Origin: Osedax fenrisi
Lineage: Eukaryota > Annelida > Polychaeta > Sabellida > Siboglinidae
Direction of reading: 5' to 3'
DNA length: 64,000 nucleotides
Assembly: GCA_964019155.1 (NCBI GenBank)
Contig: OZ025243.1
Span: 23,158,944 to 23,222,943, forward strand
The position numbers and the translations under genes were made by a program. Within the stretch, counting starts at the first letter, position 1, and each line of letters starts with the position of its first letter. This document shows positions 10,701 to 22,520 of the stretch, piece by piece. A model generated the notes under the pieces. The model was not told where the DNA came from and did not search any database. It was given only the letters and a program-made list of their open reading frames with translations.

Positions 10701-13379
10701 TTCTTACGTTATTAGTTCTACAACTATATTGAATAGTACTGGAGAGACTATATATAGAGACTACTAATTCTAGGACAACACATATCATTTATCATTTAAT
10801 AAACATATATCAAATACTTTTAATGCTCTTTTACTAATACTTAATAATATATAATTTTATAATATATGTAGCTAATTATAACATAACGCTATCGGGAAAT
10901 ATTTCACGTCGATAACTAAATAATGACTTTAAAGGGGGTATCCTTTCTAGAACTCTCTAGAAAATCACTTTCTAGCAAACATTTCCAGACATTATTTTCG
11001 GAAATACTGGAAGTGGGATACCCCTTCAGATATACGACGCGTAGACATACATTGAGCTGTATATTAGCATCGCGTTACCGCAATATTAGACGCACGTGTG
11101 AAAGCGTCTTGTAACCTTCCTTCCTCGAAGGCCAGCGCCCTGGTGTACAAGTCAGTCTCCAAGATGATCGCCAGCGAGGATGTCAGGTAGATGAGGGGAG
11201 CCACGCACGCCGCTAGGTAGGAGATGATCACGTACCGGTGTAGGTGGTTATCTGAGGCGAGAAGTGACGCGCGGTTACATGAAACATACACTTATTAATG
11301 CACTTGTATACGCGTTTGTTAATGCGCTTGTATACGCGTTTGTTAATGCGCTTGTGTGCGAAATCATTGATGTGTTTGTATACACGCTTGTTATTGTGCT
11401 TTTATACGTACTTGTTAATTCGCTTGTATATGTGCCTGTTAATGTGTTTGGTTATGCTGTTGTATAAATGCTTATTAATGCGCTTGTATACGCGCTCATT
11501 AATGTGCCTGTTAATGTGCTTGTGTATGTGTTTGTGTATGTGATTATATAAGCGATTGTTAATACAATCTGAAATGCACTCGTTAATGCTTATTAATACA
11601 CTTAGTAATACACTCGTTAATGCACTTTTTAACAGGAATGCTTACATTATTCAATATGGTCAGTTAAACGCTCTGAACTCCTCTGACTCCCTACATCAAC
11701 CCGATGAATAGCTTTGTTTCACGATAGGTATCAATGATTGCTTAGATATGGATGAGACTGCCGCGCTTACGACTAGGTAATAGTGCAACGTAGCCGATGT
11801 CGTTACCGATTTGTTTAAATCTGCAATATTTTTCAAAACATTTCATTATAGAGGTGACAACAACAGAAAATATGGTATATTATTGTGAAGCCCATTAAGA
11901 GAAATGTCATATTAATATTATACACTAGAAAACAAACAGCATTATTCTAATAAATAGTATTATTATACAATAATTAAACGCTATATATATATTCATCGAT
12001 GGATTTAATTTTTAATTTCGACACAACCCGTAAACAAATTAGGCTAGTAGATATAATGTTCACTCGTGTGACTTAAGAGTTTACTTTAACAGTATAACAA
12101 TATAAATATATTTTATTATTGATTAAATTTATAATTATAATCTAGAATGCCATTAACGTGCAATCCAATTATACAATTTGGTGAAATTATCACGTAGAAC
12201 GTATACATCATAAAAATATGTCTTTTTATCGCGGTAATTGCAAAATATTCTAATTCTAACATCTTTTAATTTGTGCATTTTTCATGGAAATTGCATGCAA
12301 GAGAATACAATTTCAGGAACAATTGAGCTTATTCACAATGAAATACATCAAATTTATATGTCAATCAGTTTAGAGTTATAAACCTTTCAAAAGATAAATA
12401 AATAATTAAATGTTCAATCTTTCTAAATCCAAATTAGCTTTTCATTTTAACCGATTAACATATTTATATTTATAATTTCATTTTAAACATAATTAATTTT
12501 CAAATATATTTTATATAAATATACATATATACAAATTTTATTAACTACACATTTGCACTTGATTAAATTATAAAATCTTAAAAAAACGTACAAAATTAAG
12601 TTAAGATTTACATATAAACTATATTATAAACATATCAAATTTCCTAAGCAATAATTTATGTATTTTTTCTATGATAATCGCAATAAATAATTACGTACGC
12701 ATACAAAACAGTAGAATATTTATTTCACTATGGATTATATTGCACAATGCCGTTATGCAATGTATTTTAGGCAGAAATGTGGATGGAGTAACAACATGCC
12801 GATATTAAGGATGTACCGATACGTAAACAATGCCATAATTCAAATTATGTACTAACTAAATAACGATATCTACTTGATACATGCATAATATGTTGTCAAA
12901 TAACTAACGATCACAGCGTATGATTTCTGTTGTCAGTGAAATGGATGTATATGTATATGTATAGTATATGGATATATAGGATATGTATATATATATATAT
13001 ATTATGTATTTGGTGTGTCTCTAGCTTATTAGTTATGTGTAGGCATAATACATATGCCTGTATGCATAGATAAGAGTGTACTTTATTGGGGCGAATTAAG
13101 GGACTGGTTATATACAGCGTCAGTTCGCTATATATAACCAGCCGTCTGCAAGTGGGGCGGTCATGCGAGACGGCTACGCAGGAATGTCTATGCATGTTAC
13201 CAGGCAATAGGTGTACGTGCGTTGGTATAATTATAACTAAATTTCTAAATGGGAGTCGAAGCGTAGTATTGATTTCGTAAATATAACTAAGTGTAAGAAC
13301 GCGAGGAGAGTCACGAACCTGAGATATCGGTGGAGAATATGTTCACGAGCGATACTAGTCCGGGAACGGTGTAGACGAT
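7715..13379 (-). CDS. 3' part of an unrecognised multi-pass membrane protein gene
   Basis: Four minus-strand exons (13379-13319, 11251-11116, 8010-7850, 7791-7715) join in one frame with matching phases (1, 2, 1). The product has a hydrophobic helix in exon B (YVIISYLAACVAPLIYL) and a strong one in exon C (LVVVILLIALLPLLMW), followed by a Cys/His-rich tail and a charged C-terminus, RELPYLSAFTLVYYEEPT. The first two donors are GTTCGT and GTTACA, the third GTAAGT. Introns contain LINE-C, a minisatellite and another possible exon on the opposite strand. The 5' exons were not found, so the start is missing. I do not recognise the family; at least two membrane segments at the C-terminus is all that can be said. 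Confidence 0.55.
7850..8010 (-). CDS. Membrane protein gene, exon C (transmembrane)
   Basis: Acceptor ACTCATTTCAG is followed in phase 2 by TITNRILNYG and a hydrophobic run LVVVILLIALLPLLMW long enough to span a membrane. A Cys/His cluster follows (SHCHGTGHCQG). The exon is clearly more GC-rich than its flanks. It ends C/GTAAGT at 7850, or reads on to TAG at 7842. Confidence 0.6.
8719..8820 (+). CDS. Possible exon on the plus strand, unrecognised
   Basis: Bounded by TGTGACAG on the left and a consensus GTAAGT donor at 8821. The open frame reads YTNMLQELARDTDIQS and THIKSPPNSLRRQYLLD. It lies inside an intron of the minus-strand membrane protein gene, so it would be nested or belong to a pseudogene. 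An ATG at 8730 could make it a first exon. No partner exon was found. Confidence 0.3.
8821..9959. other. AT-rich intron DNA
   Basis: No exon supported. The longest open frame (9557-9246, minus) is hydrophobic and AT-driven, with no recognisable motif. It may be a decayed continuation of LINE-C, whose 3' direction points into it, but I see no LINE motif in it. Confidence 0.45.
9960..10760 (-). mobile_element. LINE-C fragment: RT palm to C-terminus
   Basis: The minus strand reads PVLFNIVVELIT near 10740, then LRFVDDIDLLACSK (FADD box) at about 10665, SYGIKISHEKCEI at about 10570, then an AESKKRYM-like C-terminal region near 10280, with several stops and frameshifts. The 5' part (endonuclease, fingers) is missing. 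It is a dead non-LTR retrotransposon, different in sequence from LINE-A and LINE-B. Confidence 0.8.
10931..11028. mobile_element. Small inverted-repeat element
   Basis: The left end AAAGGGGGTATCC and the right end GGATACCCCTTCAG are inverted copies enclosing about 75 bp that repeats the CTAGAA/TTCTAG and TTTCCAGA/GGAAAT motifs. It looks like a tiny MITE remnant. No target duplication was identified. Confidence 0.4.
11116..11251 (-). CDS. Membrane protein gene, exon B (transmembrane)
   Basis: GC-rich island with acceptor TTCTCGCCTCAG. The phase-1 frame reads NHLHRYVIISYLAACV, APLIYLTSSLAIILETD, LYTRALAFEEGR and ends at a GTTACA donor in phase 2. The hydrophobic run YVIISYLAACVAPLIYLT predicts a membrane helix. 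The opposite strand is not open throughout. Phase matches exon A upstream (codon G+AT) and exon C downstream (AG+A). Confidence 0.65.
11290..11640. repeat. Minisatellite of TTAATGCGCTTGTATACGCG type
   Basis: Degenerate tandem units of 12-24 bp, consensus close to TTAATGCGCTTGTATACGCG, run for about 350 bp just upstream (in gene orientation) of exon B. It is open in more than one frame (11264-11467, 11298-11543) only because the unit lacks stops; I do not treat these as genes. Confidence 0.75.
11641..13084. other. AT-rich intron DNA
   Basis: No exon-like sequence. A stretch at about 11855-11935 (ACAACAACAGAAAATATGG ... GTGAAGCCCATTAAG) resembles 36105-36165 and is probably a repeat fragment. 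A run of (TA)n with TGTATATG units lies at 12945-12995. Confidence 0.5.
13085..13237 (-). repeat. Dispersed repeat R2, copy a
   Basis: The reverse complement of this segment matches 46115-46265: shared blocks include ACCAACRCACG, TGCCTGRTA, ACATTCCTKCGTRGCCGT and TCGCATGACCGC. Copy a ends in a hairpin with CTGGTTATATATAGCG opposite CGCTGTATATAACCAG. This is a dispersed element or structured non-coding sequence of unknown type. Confidence 0.6.
13319..13379 (-). CDS. Membrane protein gene, exon A
   Basis: Acceptor ACACTTTACGCAG and donor GTTCGT frame a 61-nt exon. One of three frames is open: IVYTVPGLVSLVNIFSTDIS, ending in phase 1. It is GC-richer than its surroundings. It is the most 5' exon I can support; nothing exon-like on the minus strand was recognised between it and about 17 kb. 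Confidence 0.5.
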
Positions 13380-13664
13380 CTGCGTAAAGTGTATGTCATT
13401 AATATGTATTAATATTTATGTGTGTACGCGTATAAAATAAAACTAATAGTACGTAAATTTGTAAAATATATTATAAAATTTCTTAATTATTTCTTTAAGA
13501 AATAATAATAGAATTTAAATGATATGCGTAAATAAATTGTAATATATTATTTAGTAACGCATTTAAATGAATACTAATATTAAACTTAATAATAGTATAT
13601 TATTATATTTGAGGGGGTTACTAACCATCCATATTATAGGATCTGGATCATTTAACTGTGTAAT

Positions 13665-13865
13665 AATGAATGAATGAATGAAAGAATGAATGAATGAATG
13701 AATGAATGAATGAATTGATGAATGAATTCAGTTTATAGACAATGTCTAAGGAGAATCAATGAAAGCGATTAGCTTTTTTAATTCAATATCTCCTAATAGT
13801 AGTGTAATGTCATATTTCATCATCTTCATTCGGATAAAATACAATAAATAGATATTAAAATAATG
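13665..13865 (+). repeat. (TGAA)n and dispersed repeat R1, copy b
   Basis: A (TGAA)n microsatellite at about 13665-13725 leads into the second copy of R1 (13715-13865), shared with 61-214. In copy a the microsatellite is reduced to two units, so the array may be the variable end of the element. Confidence 0.7.
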
Positions 13866-14759
13866 ATTAATTATATGTTAACAGTGTGTGAATAGAAATG
13901 GTGATAATTAGCTGTTTAATAATGAATACTATGTTTTATATTAATTACATGTTATAAAATTATATAATATTATTAAATATTACTAAATATTATTTGATAT
14001 TTAGTATAAATTATATTTCTTAATATACGATAGATTGTATTAACAAACCTAAACAGAATATAAATATACATGATAATGAATTTATTTAATTTAATCACAA
14101 ATACTTTTAATATAAGTAATTGGATTATAGTAGTTAGTAGTACATTTAAAGTTAGTAGTGTCATATAAAGTAATAACATATATAACTTTAGATTTATTGA
14201 GAAAATTATTGATTTAATGTTTATTGTAGTAGATCTAGTATAATACATTCATTGAAAATATTATTAGATGATTTATCAGATTTCAGCAGAGTAATCTTGA
14301 TAACGTAATCGTAATAATGAAGACATTAGGATGAGCTGGTGAAGGTCTTTTAATTAAGTTCCGATTATTTTAGAGAAATTAAAAAACATTGAACATAACA
14401 ATACTTTCTTAAATACTGAGACTTATAACAATTTTTTTAAATAATTTAAAAAGTAATTATAATATTATGTATCTATTAAGTAAAATAAATTATGTTTCAT
14501 GACAATTGATGTCAAATATATACTTGTCCTATATATTTTATACACAAATATCAAATTTATTATTGGTTAATATATTTGAAAATATTTGAAAAAATCCTAG
14601 TTCACATATAAATATGAGTGACCAACTTTATTTAGACACATAGAAGATTATATATAAATATTATATTCCTAACATTATATTATTTAATCATATATATATA
14701 TATATATTCACACTAGATTAGATTAGGTATATGGCATAATGCATGAAATAGATTATACG

Positions 14760-14807
<48 letters not shown>

Positions 14808-16322
14808 GGCTACATGTCAAACTAAGTTTGGAAACATTTTTAATATAATTCCCAACTCATAAATCCTCTATATTAATATAAATTAAATTTTCAGTATTTT
14901 ATCTAAATTTAATATTAATGGAATTATTTCTTTATAATAATTAATATTATTATAATATTAATATAATAATTATATTATTAAATATTAATATAAGTCTATA
15001 AAATATATTTATAATTTTATTTACAAAAGAATAAGTCCGCGAGGATAAAATTCAAAAAATAAATTAATATTATATATTTTAGATACTCTTATATTATATT
15101 ACATATAAATATATTACAAAAATTCAACAACTTTTAAATTAGCTATCATAGTTGCTATAACATATATGTTGGTTAATTATAACCATATATAGTATATGGT
15201 ATATACATTATGTATAATACATATGATATATAATTATTATATATATATGTATGTAACTCCATAAAATGTAGTATATCGTATATTATAATAATAATATATA
15301 GTATATAGTATATTATATACTGTATATACTATATACTACATTTAGAGTTAAATACCACCAGTAAAACACCTCTAAATTAAGACCATTTAGATTTTATGTT
15401 TGACAATATATAATTGACTAATTTTAGACATATAATATTTTATTGTATTACATATCATGATGATAATGATGATGATAATTATCATGATGATAATACCCCT
15501 GTTATTAAATTACAAACAATATATTTGCTTATATAATTTGATTATTAATATATTACTATAATAATAATAGTCAATATTTATATATATTATATATAACCTG
15601 AACATAAGATGATAATAGAAAGAATACAATCATCACATAATTAGACAAATTCCACATATTTAATTGTATTAAATTATATTTAGTATTATTATGATATTTT
15701 ATTTCATTATTTTCATAATTTATATCGATTTGATGATCTGAATTCATATTTAAAATGTTAATTAAATAAATCAGTAAGTGATAGGTTATATTAACTATTT
15801 AAGGTATTTTTTTTAATAATTATTAATAAATATGTATGATATATATCATTATAATAACAATTATTCAACAATTTGTTATCAGAAATAAATTAAATAATAA
15901 TGATATATCATTTGTCATGTGTCATATGACTAATATAGTTCAACATATTTGTCAAAATAATATATATAGAACAATAGTTTATTAGTTTTTAATAAAGTTA
16001 GCAATTTTATATACTAAAAATCGTATTTATATATTGATAACTAAATCATATATTATGTAACTACCTTCTATCCTGAATCCTCCCGATATCACTGAATTGG
16101 ATTAATTTGAACAATATTTATATCCAAGGATTTATATATGTCATATCATAATTCAGTGATATCACGTGATTACACTAAATATAGGGATTTAAACCAATTT
16201 TTTTAAATTATCTCTATCGCAATATATACATAGACATTAGAGTGAGGTCACTCACTCAATATCTATGCATATATATCATATATTTAGAGTATCTCTAAAT
16301 CTATGCTATATATACAAGTTTA

Positions 16323-16386
<64 letters not shown>

Positions 16387-16505
16387 GTATATATATATAT
16401 ACATAACTAACGTATTTATTTAAATCTTAAAATGTATTGAAGTTTATATTTATTAAGTTCGCGTTGCTAAAACTAATAAACTCTTGTATTTGAGCATTAA
16501 CTTCT
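13866..16505. other. AT-rich intergenic DNA with fold-backs
   Basis: No gene supported. Inverted repeats occur: around 15255-15350, AACTCCATAAAATGTAGTAT against ATACTACATTTAGAGTT; 16087-16160, GATATCACTGAATT against AATTCAGTGATATC; 16221-16268, CATAGACATTAGAGTGAG against CACTCACTCAATATCTATG. A long (TA)n run lies at about 16328-16400 and another at 14761-14803. Confidence 0.55.
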
Positions 16506-16519
16506 ATAGGTTATACAAT

Positions 16520-16577
16520 GTATACTATCAATACCTCCTATAACCCCAGAGGTTATAGGAGGTATTGATACTATACA
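16520..16577. repeat. Palindrome family P1, copy 1
   Basis: A near-perfect palindrome: GTATACTATCAATACCTCC-TATAACC, short loop, GGTTATA-GGAGGTATTGATACTATAC. The core CCTCCTATAACC and its complement recur at 19861-19945 and 61384-61455. Confidence 0.8.
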
Positions 16578-16889
16578 TGTAATTAACATGCGAGAGTTAA
16601 ATAAATCACAGTAAAATATATGAATAATGTTTAAATTATTTCACGTGTAACCTATTTAATATATTCTATGATATCACGTCAGGGATGAACAAAATATATA
16701 GGTTATACGTTCGTGATAGAATATAGTTCTTTTAATAGTTAACCTAATGTTATATAATATATAACATAACCCCACTAATATATAAAAAAAAATAGTTGGA
16801 ATACAAAACTATATATATATAGTAACTTAATTTATAAATAAGTAATATTAAATAATTGTTATATAACAGCTAATATATATTAGGTGATA
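16578..16889. other. AT-rich gap with a further inverted repeat
   Basis: ATATTCTATGATATCACG at about 16660-16678 is repeated in inverted form by CGTGATAGAATAT at about 16711-16723, with AACCTATTTAATAT and TATATAGGTTAT also opposed. Nothing coding. Confidence 0.5.
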
Positions 16890-17180
16890 TATAGTGCCTA
16901 TAGGCAAAGATTTTCCGACTGATCTCTTTGCAATCTACAATAGTATAGAAATTATTTATATATTTATATATACCCGATATTCTGCGGTGCACCACATCAA
17001 GAACTGAATTCAAGAGAGAATTAAAAACTCACATTTTCTCACCTTATGAATGATATATTTAACCCTTATTTATTTTCCATCGTTTATATAATCCATTTAA
17101 TCACATATTTTTTATGAATGTGTACACACCTTTGTTAACGTTTATTTCCGTTTAAAAAGTGTTTAAATAAAATTTAATAA
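16890..17180 (+). mobile_element. CR1-like LINE 3' terminus
   Basis: The plus strand reads RTEFKRELKTHIFSPYE and a stop at about 17000-17047, the typical C-terminus of CR1/L2-like retrotransposon RTs. The preceding 100 bp holds a decayed version of the region before it, and the following 130 bp is an AT-rich 3' UTR. It lies tail to tail with the larger CR1-like copy on the minus strand. Confidence 0.65.
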
Positions 17181-17513
17181 TTAATAATATTTATATATTA
17201 ATTACAACAGGTTTAGTATATTATTATACATTAAGTCCAATGGAAAAACTCCGTATCATAAGTTTATATCCACGTATAGGATATATTTATAATAATTTGA
17301 ATTATTAATTTAATTTAATAATTATTAGATAATGGTTATATGTAAGATTTTCATGTATCGAATTTTGTGTAATTAGCTGCTATCATCGATATTGCGCAAG
17401 ATACGATAAATAGTTGCGAAGCCGAGTTTGTATTTTGACCGAAGTTATATAACATATGTAACATAATTATCGTATATAACATAAATTCACTATACAACAT
17501 ACAACATATCTCT

Positions 17514-17833
<320 letters not shown>

Positions 17834-17930
17834 TCCAGTCAATGTAGATGGATCTTGGATGTTTCTTAAGCTTCGTTCTTGAATATGTGGCTGTATAAGT
17901 CATGTTAAATATGAAGGTGTATGATGATGG

Positions 17931-18811
17931 CAGTGATGGGCACGATCACGATCGTCAATCGTCGATCGTCGATCCCGATCGCGATCGTGATCTTGATCGC
18001 GATCGACGATCGTTTGAAATTGATCGAGTAAAATGATCGACGATCGACGATCGTTAGAAAATGATCGAGTAAAATGATCGATGATCGTCAGCAACTGATC
18101 GCGATCGACGATCGTGAAAAAAAATTTTTAAATGACGAAATCCCAGCTATTATTTTTTTCTACAAATATTGCATGATGCTTCAACTTTATTATTAATAAT
18201 TTTTAAGTCATTAAAATAAATATTAAGTCATTAAAATAAATATTTGATTTAATAAAGAACGAATTTATCCAAGACATTGTATATCTTAGAACTTAGAACT
18301 TATAATGATCTAAAATATTAATAAAGTTATATTCCTATATAATACGCCCACGGGTAAATTGACAGTTTGACTCATTTATGGCGTAGAGACTATTATATAG
18401 TAGATCATTAAACGCATTGTTTGATCTTGCATGTCTCGCGCGGTAAAATATTACGATTACATTAGTAAAAAAGATACATTGGTATATATATATATATATA
18501 TATATATAAATATATTAATATGACAGCATGAATGGGTGAGTCTCGCGAGTACTGCGTGGATCATTAGTGGTTCATGAAGCAGCCCGGAATTCATACGCTA
18601 ATATAATAATACGATCGAGATCCACGATCGGCGATCGATGATCGAGATCGCTATCGACGATCAAACTAATTACACGATCGACGATCGACGATCGGCGATC
18701 GTTAAAAAATGATCGAGTAAAAAGATCGACGATCGACGATCGTTAGAAAATGATCGACGAAATTGATCGACGATCGGCGATCGTGAAAAGTCGTGATCGT
18801 GCCCATCACTG
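17931..18811. mobile_element. hAT-like non-autonomous element rich in GATCG repeats
   Basis: The ends are perfect inverted repeats for 21 bp beginning CAGTGATGGGCACGATCACG. They are flanked by an exact 8-bp duplication GATGATGG (17923-17930 and 18812-18819). Length and terminal sequence fit hAT superfamily elements (8-bp target duplications and CAGNG-type ends). The first and last roughly 200 bp consist of overlapping GATCG/CGATC motifs (ACGATCGACGATCG, AAATGATCGAGTAAAATGATC). The middle is ordinary AT-rich DNA with no transposase. It is inserted in the CR1-like LINE. Confidence 0.9.
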
Positions 18812-19860
18812 GATGATGGTAGGCAAGATGTGTTAGTACTAAGAGTTTGTATTTTATACGCGAAGAAACTTTGAGCCAGTGCAGTTTTGTCATCAGTCTA
18901 GAAATACATATATCATTGTTTATTGATCTATATGGCAAGTTTTAGATTATTCTAACTGCTCTTTTTTGCAATTTACTAATGGCTCTAGATCTTTAGCTGT
19001 AAGATTGATTAGTAGGATATTACAATAATCTAAGGTAGATAACACAAGACTAGTTACTATTGATTTACATGTTTTAAAAGTGATGGATTTGCGAATTTTA
19101 CTGATACGGTAAAGATGAAAATTAGCATTTCTTATTTTTATTGAAATAAATGATAACACATGAATCACTCATGATTCATGTTAAAAATAACGCCATGATT
19201 ATGAACTTTTTCGGTGAGATCAATAATTTGTGTATTTAAATATAAATTTATGTTAACTGAATATTGACTTTTTATTAGGATAGATAAATATTAGTTGAGT
19301 TTTTCCAGGATTCAATTTCAGTGAATTCGAGTTACACTACTAATAATATCCACAATTTGATAAGTTGGTGTGTGCATCAGAATCATTTGGAGATTGAGCA
19401 TCAGTGTATATTTGTAGATCATCAGCAAAAGAGTGAAATCTAATTTTAGGGTGATTTTTAAATAATTTAAAAAATGGGAGCAATATATATATGTATACAT
19501 ATATTAAATAAAATTGGTCCAATAACGGAACCATGAGGTACACCATTTGTAATTAGGCGAAGTGTTGATGTTGAGCTACCAACTTTAACATTGCAAAATC
19601 GATATTTTATATATGATGTAAACCACTCTAGAGCAGCCCCAGATATACCAATTTCTCTTAATCTTAATTGTAGGATCGTATGATTAATTGTGCCAAATAA
19701 TGCTGACATATCTAACAACATGAGGAGTGTACTTTTCCTGGACGATAACATATCATTATTGATCATACAAATCGCTATATATAGTCTTCTCCTCAGATAT
19801 ACTATAGTCTATCTGAATATATAGGCAGATGAAGAGTATGTATTTTCACGTGATCACGAT

Positions 19861-19945
19861 CAATACCTCCTATAACCTCATCGAGGTTCTATGCGTGGAA
19901 TACCAAGACCTCCTATAACCTGAGGTCATAGGAGTTCTTGGGAAT
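19861..19945. repeat. Palindrome family P1, copy 2
   Basis: Two nested arms: CAATACCTCCTATAACCTC/GAGGTTCTATG and TACCAAGACCTCCTATAACC/TGAGGTCATAGGAGTTCTTGG. The core is shared with 16520-16577 and 61384-61455. Confidence 0.75.
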
Positions 19946-22519
19946 ACTCGAATTTAATTATATAATATATTAATACTATTAATTTAATTGTAATTTGAAT
20001 TCAATATATGTTGTGGAACTTTAATTTTATTAACTAAAATTGTATATTTATATTTCATATTTTAAAAATAATGTTTATAGATTTAATCTTATTAATTTAT
20101 ATTTGATATTCAAATATTATAAATATTATTTTTAAATTATATCCCAAAGCCAATTTCCTGATACACTCGTATTATCCAAATTCTGTATAATAGTAAGTAT
20201 TCTTTTGTTTGTAATGTTTTAATTGGTTGATTATGTACATTTATTTTCTTTGTACGCTTTATGTTATTTAAAAGTATTTAAAAATAAATAATAAATGTGA
20301 ATTATATATTTATTTAATATTTAAATTAACAAGTTATTATTATATTAACTTGCATGTATAAATACTTTTAATAAATGGTAATCATTATATGAATATTATT
20401 GATGATTAAAGATAATAACATTAAATATCGCTCAAATTTTAATTATTAATCATAACTACATTTATTAATTTAATAATTAAATAATTTATAATATTCAATA
20501 TTATATTGTTATTTAATAGTGTAATTAACTAATATAATATTTTATTATATATTATATAAATGATCACCTCAATATGATCATTTACATAATATAGTTACAA
20601 CTATCGTAGTAACTATGATGCTATTATTAATCGAATTAAAATAATAATAATTATAATTCAATCAAAATAATAAATGATTAATAAGTTTAACTTAAAGTTA
20701 ACATATTTGCGATGATTTAGATAATCAAATTATTATAAATTTTATGAATATGTATAGCTACCCTGGAAGTAACTTCTGCAGATAAAATTAAATCACCTAA
20801 ATTATGGATATTTTTACATTTAAATATAATGACATTTATAAATAATGACAAATTTAAAATTAATAAATATTAAATCTAATAAATTATTTATTAAATAGAC
20901 TATTATAGACTCTATAATAATTATTATCATTATGATAATGATTATAAGCGTTCTAATGATTTAAATCAAATGATTTAAATCAGCCTAAAAGAATCATATT
21001 TTTTTTGATTTAAAACAATATTTCTTAAAGTATATTTTATAATTATTAGATCATGATTTTTATAATATAATAATTATATTCATGATGGCCTCCTATATCC
21101 CTATATGGATATGAGATGCTATGTTATATCATTGATATTTAAATAAATGAGAATTATATATATATATATTATTGTATAATTATTATATTATATATATATC
21201 ATACATTATGATTCATAAACATCAAAGGAAAAATATATAATGTTAAATAAATAAGAATTATGTATATCATAGACATTATTGGAGAAAGATATAATTTTAT
21301 TTTTTTTCTATATAAAATCCAAAACAGATTGGTGCATTCAATATTAAGAAATATACTTTGAGTTAATAAAGTTAATAAAGCTGCAACGCTTGTATTTATG
21401 TACACATATTTTAATATAAAGTAATTTATTTAAATAATTATTAACAACTTTTTATTTGTAAAATTCTAGATAATTCTAGATAAAGAAAGTAGTCACTAAA
21501 AGTCATAAAAACACTAGTAATTAAATAATAATTATTTAATATTGCATTATGCAACATCATATAATATAATGTATACATTAATTTAGATAATTCAATACAT
21601 ATAAAATATCACATTTTTATTATAATATAATTCTATTTATTTATATATCTTTACTTAATTTTATAGATAATTAATATTTATATATACATATTAATTATAT
21701 ATATATATATTATATATATATCATTTTATAAATTTAAATATAAATGAATAGTTAATTAAATTTCTAAGTCTATTAGCAGTAGAAAAATGATTTATTCAAT
21801 TTTTATAATTAATTAAACTTTTATAATTTATAATTAAATATTTATTTATTATATTATTTGCATTATAATCAAATAAATCGATTTAAATCAAAAAAATCCG
21901 ATCTAAATAAATAAATCCGATTTATTTGATTTTTTTTTTAAAATCCAATTTTTTTCGAACCCTGATCATTATACATAATAATAATTTATTATTTTATAAT
22001 ATATAGAGTTATACATACTACTTATCAAACTTATTACTTTATTACGTACAATATAATATTAAATATTACATATATCATATAATATGTTACATAATATATT
22101 TAAGCTTTATTTCTATTAGTTCATTAAAATTATAAATATAAATTCTATCATATAATATATCATATAGTATTATATCATATAATATATGTATACATATAAT
22201 GAATTTATATGATATTTTTAATGACATAATGTACTAATATATCAACATTTATTATAATGAATAATCTAACTTTGTTTAGAAAAATATTTTTTTATGATCA
22301 CAAAATCAATTTTATACAATTATAGGATAATTATCACAAAATAGAGTTGAAGGTCAATTAATAATTATTTACTTTATTGATCGCATTTTTAAATTATATT
22401 AAATTTAATTCATTACATAAACATTATTATATAGTATACATACATTCGCCGTTCGTTAATACATGCCTATTAATATACAGTCATATACGCCGGTGAGTTA
22501 AAGCCGACTGAGCTAAGGA
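19946..22519. other. AT-rich intergenic DNA upstream of the TFIIIC-subunit gene
   Basis: No exon supported. At about 21868-21967 the sequence has GATTTAAATCAAAAAAATCC tracts ending in TTTTTTTCGAACCCTGATC, which looks like one end of a CAGGGTTCG-type hAT element; the other end was not found. Related GATTTAAATCA tracts lie at 20957-21015. I could not identify a core promoter for the gene starting at 22521. Confidence 0.5.
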
Positions 22520-22520
22520 C

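Noticed and set aside
11264..11543. Two overlapping plus-strand frames
   Set aside because: They translate the TTAATGCGCTTGTATACGCG minisatellite; periodic Val/Leu/Tyr/Ala residues only.
17931..18811. CRISPR-like or satellite array because of the repeated ACGATCG motif
   Set aside because: Units are overlapping and irregular without unique spacers, and the whole is bounded by inverted ends and a target duplication.
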